NCBI RefSeq assembly: GCF_032884065.1 | Contig: NC_088871.1 | Location: forward strand, 16,612,472-16,676,471 | Length of the DNA stretch: 64,000 nucleotides | Source of the DNA: Artemia franciscana | Lineage: Eukaryota; Arthropoda; Branchiopoda; Anostraca; Artemiidae | Direction of reading: 5' to 3' | In this document: positions 62,201 through 64,000 of the stretch, piece after piece | How positions within the stretch are numbered: the stretch's first letter is position 1 | Layout of the letters: each line of letters begins with the position of its first letter | Notes under the pieces: generated by a model | Told to the model about the DNA's origin: nothing | The model's input: only the letters and a program-made list of their open reading frames with translations | Databases searched by the model: none | Program-made: the position numbers and the translations under genes

Positions 62201-63942
62201 TATATCCTGCGCATGAGGGGTCCATGACTACCACTGTTTTGGAGTAGTTTCTACTATAATGTAGAAACTACTCCAAAACCCATATACCCGTGGTTATGGA
62301 TAACAAATTAAAACACAATTGACATCTTTAAACAAACCTCAAACTGAAATCCTTCCTGCTTTCCTATACTCCGAAGAATTTTCGAGGACACAGTGCTGGC
62401 GACCATACAACAATCTTTTATGTCGGCAAGTTCTGAATTTTTCTTTGTCCTTTCAGCATGAGTGTAGAAAGTCCACCAGCCAAGCAAAGCTCCCAGCTCA
62501 TNNNNNNNNNNNNNNNNNNNNNNNNNNNNNNNNNNNNNNNNNNNNNNNNNNNNNNNNNNNNNNNNNNNNNNNNNNNNNNNNNNNNNNNNNNNNNNNNNNN
62601 NCGGGGGAAACAGGGGGATATAAATGACGACCGGGACAAAAAAACTAAAAAGAAATAAAAACTAAAAACTAATAAAAAAAACTAAAAAATCTAAAAATCT
62701 AAATAAGCTAAAAAAGAAAAAAAAAGGAAAAAAATAAAGGAGAAAAACAAAACTAAAAAACGAATGTATATACAGACCGGGACACCGGGATACAAATGAT
62801 GACCGGGACCCGGGACACAGGGAATATAAATGACGACCGGGACACAGGGACACAACTACAACGGGGACACCGGGGGAAACAGGGGGATGTAAATGACGAC
62901 CGGGACACCGGGACAGGGAATGGTCGATTAGCAATCACCATCAACAAAGCTCAAGGGCAATCATTAGAATCATGAGGTATAGATCTGAATACAGATTGTT
63001 TTCCCATGGACCATTATATGTTGCATGTTCAAGAGTCGGTAAACCTGACAATCTATTTATATGCAAAGACAATGGGACAGCAAAGAATGTTGTATATTCG
63101 CAAGTTTTACGTAGTTAAAACCATATATATATATATCTATATTCACAGGTGGGACATAGGGACACAACTACAATGGCGCGTAACTATTATGGCGCGTAAC
63201 GACTTACGCGCGCGGGGGGGCTTGGGGGGGGCGCGAAGCGCCCCACCAACTAGGTGTTGGGGTGGCGCGAAGCGCCACCCCAACAGCTAGTTAGTAATAA
63301 TAAATAGGTTAATGATCACAATTCTGGAGGTTGGGAGTTATACGTATTTCAATTATTCCGTTTCTACTGAATGACAGTAGATAATGATTATCTAAGACAT
63401 GGACTTCGATGGTAATTGACCTGATCAATTATAATACATAGCATTCTTTTACCTTCATATTCACAACCAAGACCTCAAGCCACCTCTGATTTTTAATTTT
63501 TAGCAATGATTCAACTTCTAAATAAGTACAAAATACATAATAAGCACATTTTTTAGATCCATAATATCTTCAATAATATTCGGAAACCAGTTTTGTTATT
63601 CCTTTCGTGAATACACCTATCCAACAGTCCAATCTTGCGCTTTTAGGACACGTGAATAAAACTTAGAACAAAATTCTAACATTTTCCTGTTTATATTTAA
63701 ATCGAATGTATTGTGATTACGTTATACTTTTTTTTTGTAATGAAAAAAACTTACCCTATTTGTTTCTCAGCAAAAGCCATACGATCTGCATCAGGATCAT
63801 TTGCAATTATATGTTGAATTTTATTTCTTTCAGCTGTTTGAATGGCTAAGTCCAACGTCGATTTGCCCTCTTCCGGATTAGGAAATTTTACAGTACTGAA
63901 CTCGGGATCAGGTAGTATTTGCTCCTCTGTGGGCACATATGC
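53050..63942 (-). CDS. Phosphoglucomutase-2 / phosphopentomutase, 3' half
   Basis: PGM2 interconverts ribose-1- and ribose-5-phosphate and, less well, the glucose phosphates, in the cytosol. Five consecutive exons in transcript order: 63755-63942, 62338 to at least 62501 (upstream part in the N gap), 58311-58637, 56338-56564 and 53050-53152 (stop TAA). Landmarks: [14 protein letters not shown]; metal loop [17 protein letters not shown] and [22 protein letters not shown]; the sugar-binding loop [10 protein letters not shown] with [31 protein letters not shown]; phosphate loop [13 protein letters not shown]-terminal [14 protein letters not shown]. Phases join throughout (exon 2 to 3 gives [12 protein letters not shown]). 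About 340 of the usual ~610 residues are visible. The catalytic phosphoserine exon lies right of the window. Introns hold LINE fragments, tandem repeats and a Helitron. Confidence 0.93.
53815..54430 (-). mobile_element. RTE-like LINE 3' fragment in the PGM2 last intron
   Basis: Closely related to 28185-28975 on the same strand. It shares 'caagccagctgaggagaacacagc'-type 3' sequence, and phrases equal to SNSKLYEK and TKIRI can be read in shifted frames. It is 5'-truncated and decayed. Confidence 0.65.
54431..55639. other. PGM2 intron, no gene recognised
   Basis: Includes an (AAT)n microsatellite at about 55158-55192. An adjacent 104-codon open stretch (54981-55295) is unrecognised. Confidence 0.5.
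55640..55850 (+). repeat. Unclassified interspersed repeat, copy B
   Basis: Matches 22255-22450, including 'gaaaatcaagaaaagtgg', 'gcaaccacgatattct' and the phrase 'aatggctcctttgaaag', followed by 'ttataataaagaac'. It lies in a PGM2 intron. Confidence 0.7.
56565..58310. other. PGM2 intron, nothing recognised
   Basis: AT-rich intron between the exons ending in the sugar-binding region and the phosphate-loop exon. No repeat family from this window is evident. Confidence 0.5.
59185..59259. repeat. (AT)n microsatellite
   Basis: About 75 bp of TA dinucleotide in a PGM2 intron. Confidence 0.95.
60060..60500 (+). mobile_element. LINE reverse transcriptase relic
   Basis: Readable as [12 protein letters not shown] (RT motif B), then LSYTNDV (a motif C variant), then [15 protein letters not shown]. 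It is a small decayed fragment, antisense to PGM2. Outer limits are uncertain. Confidence 0.55.
60838..61975 (+). repeat. ~280-bp tandem repeat family, PGM2 intron copy
   Basis: Starts with the same 'ccccccagatggtcaaatc' phrase as 25698. About four units share 'aagcgttttccaagattt', 'gagctctgagacac' and 'aagagagcggatcc'-like blocks. A stretch at about 61410-61498 breaks the third unit. Confidence 0.8.
62236..62279. repeat. Perfect 19-bp hairpin beside the PGM2 exon
   Basis: GTTTTGGAGTAGTTTCTAC and its exact complement are separated by TATAAT. Outer flanks (ccat.ac.accac / gtggttatgg) extend the pairing with small bulges. It lies about 60 nt into the intron after the donor at 62338. Confidence 0.85.
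62502..62601. other. Assembly gap (100 N)
   Basis: Exactly 100 Ns, the usual placeholder for unknown length. The left side is PGM2 exon sequence (reading ELGALLGWW away from the gap); the right side is the interior of a Helitron. Confidence 0.98.
62602..63290 (+). mobile_element. Non-autonomous Helitron, copy 2 (5' end lost in gap)
   Basis: Matches Helitron copy 1 from its A-rich array to its end: the 'gaccgggacac' minisatellite, helicase tail, short (AT)n, a perfect 13-bp hairpin GTTGGGGTGGCGC-GAA-GCGCCACCCCAAC, then AGCTAG and a flanking T. It lies in a PGM2 intron, antisense. Confidence 0.9.
62928..63118 (+). pseudogene. Helitron helicase C-terminal remnant, copy 2
   Basis: Same remnant as in copy 1: [14 protein letters not shown], one stop, GIDLNTDCF, then a one-base deletion before [16 protein letters not shown], ending SQVLRS and TAA. 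The decay pattern differs from copy 1, so the two copies degenerated independently after a shared internal deletion. Confidence 0.8.
63291..63754. other. PGM2 intron, nothing recognised
   Basis: AT-rich intron between the Helitron end and the exon carrying the metal-binding loop. Confidence 0.5.
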
Positions 63943-64000
63943 CTAGAAACAGTTCCAAGACGGAAGCAAAATTAATTATCCGACATAATTGAAAATAAAA

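Overview
The window is AT-rich animal nuclear DNA: intron-containing, single-copy metabolic and trafficking genes embedded in dense interspersed repeats, long (AT)n runs, LINE fossils, Helitrons and MITEs. Protein similarity and repeat types point to an arthropod. Two abundant repeat families look like ones I associate with the brine shrimp Artemia, but I could not check this, so the species call is tentative.

Three host genes are supported, all on the minus strand. (1) The 5' end of exocyst subunit EXOC5/Sec10 runs right to left from about 21.6 kb to 8.8 kb and continues off the left edge. (2) A complete five-exon hydroxypyruvate isomerase gene (HYI) lies at 35482-44682; its exons sum to 798 nt, or 265 residues plus stop. 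(3) The 3' half of phosphoglucomutase-2/phosphopentomutase (PGM2) lies at 53050-63942 and runs off the right edge. One of its exons is cut by a 100-N assembly gap. EXOC5 tethers secretory vesicles; HYI and PGM2 act in small-carbohydrate metabolism. The three share strand only; there is no operon.

Almost everything else is mobile or repetitive. 0.4-1.8 kb: diverged copies of a hairpin-ended repeat. 2.3-5.2 kb: a DNA element with roughly 550-bp terminal inverted repeats around an ORF with a PIN/XPG-like nuclease core and a Cys-rich CRC tail. 6-8 kb: a fold-back repeat. 12.4-15.5 kb: two copies of the hairpin-ended family. 16.3-21.3 kb: an RNase H-bearing LINE inside EXOC5 intron 1. 22.2-30 kb: unclassified repeats, a tRNA-Asp-like sequence, a ~280-bp tandem family, a LINE fragment and an 8-bp-TSD MITE. 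30.8-31.5 kb: a C2H2 zinc-finger remnant. 31.8-34.5 kb: two LINE fragments back to back. HYI introns hold the tandem family, the hairpin family, and a second 8-bp-TSD MITE that itself contains a SINE. 45.3-51.2 kb: LINE remains, one of them split precisely by a 1,471-bp Helitron. PGM2 introns hold more LINE fragments, the tandem family and a second Helitron copy.

The most unusual items are the PIN/CRC element, the internally deleted Helitron family that keeps the last 63 codons of the helicase plus a tRNA-like module, the duplicated EXOC5 exon, and the hairpin/palindrome repeat family. No LTR retroelement, Polinton or CRISPR array was recognised.
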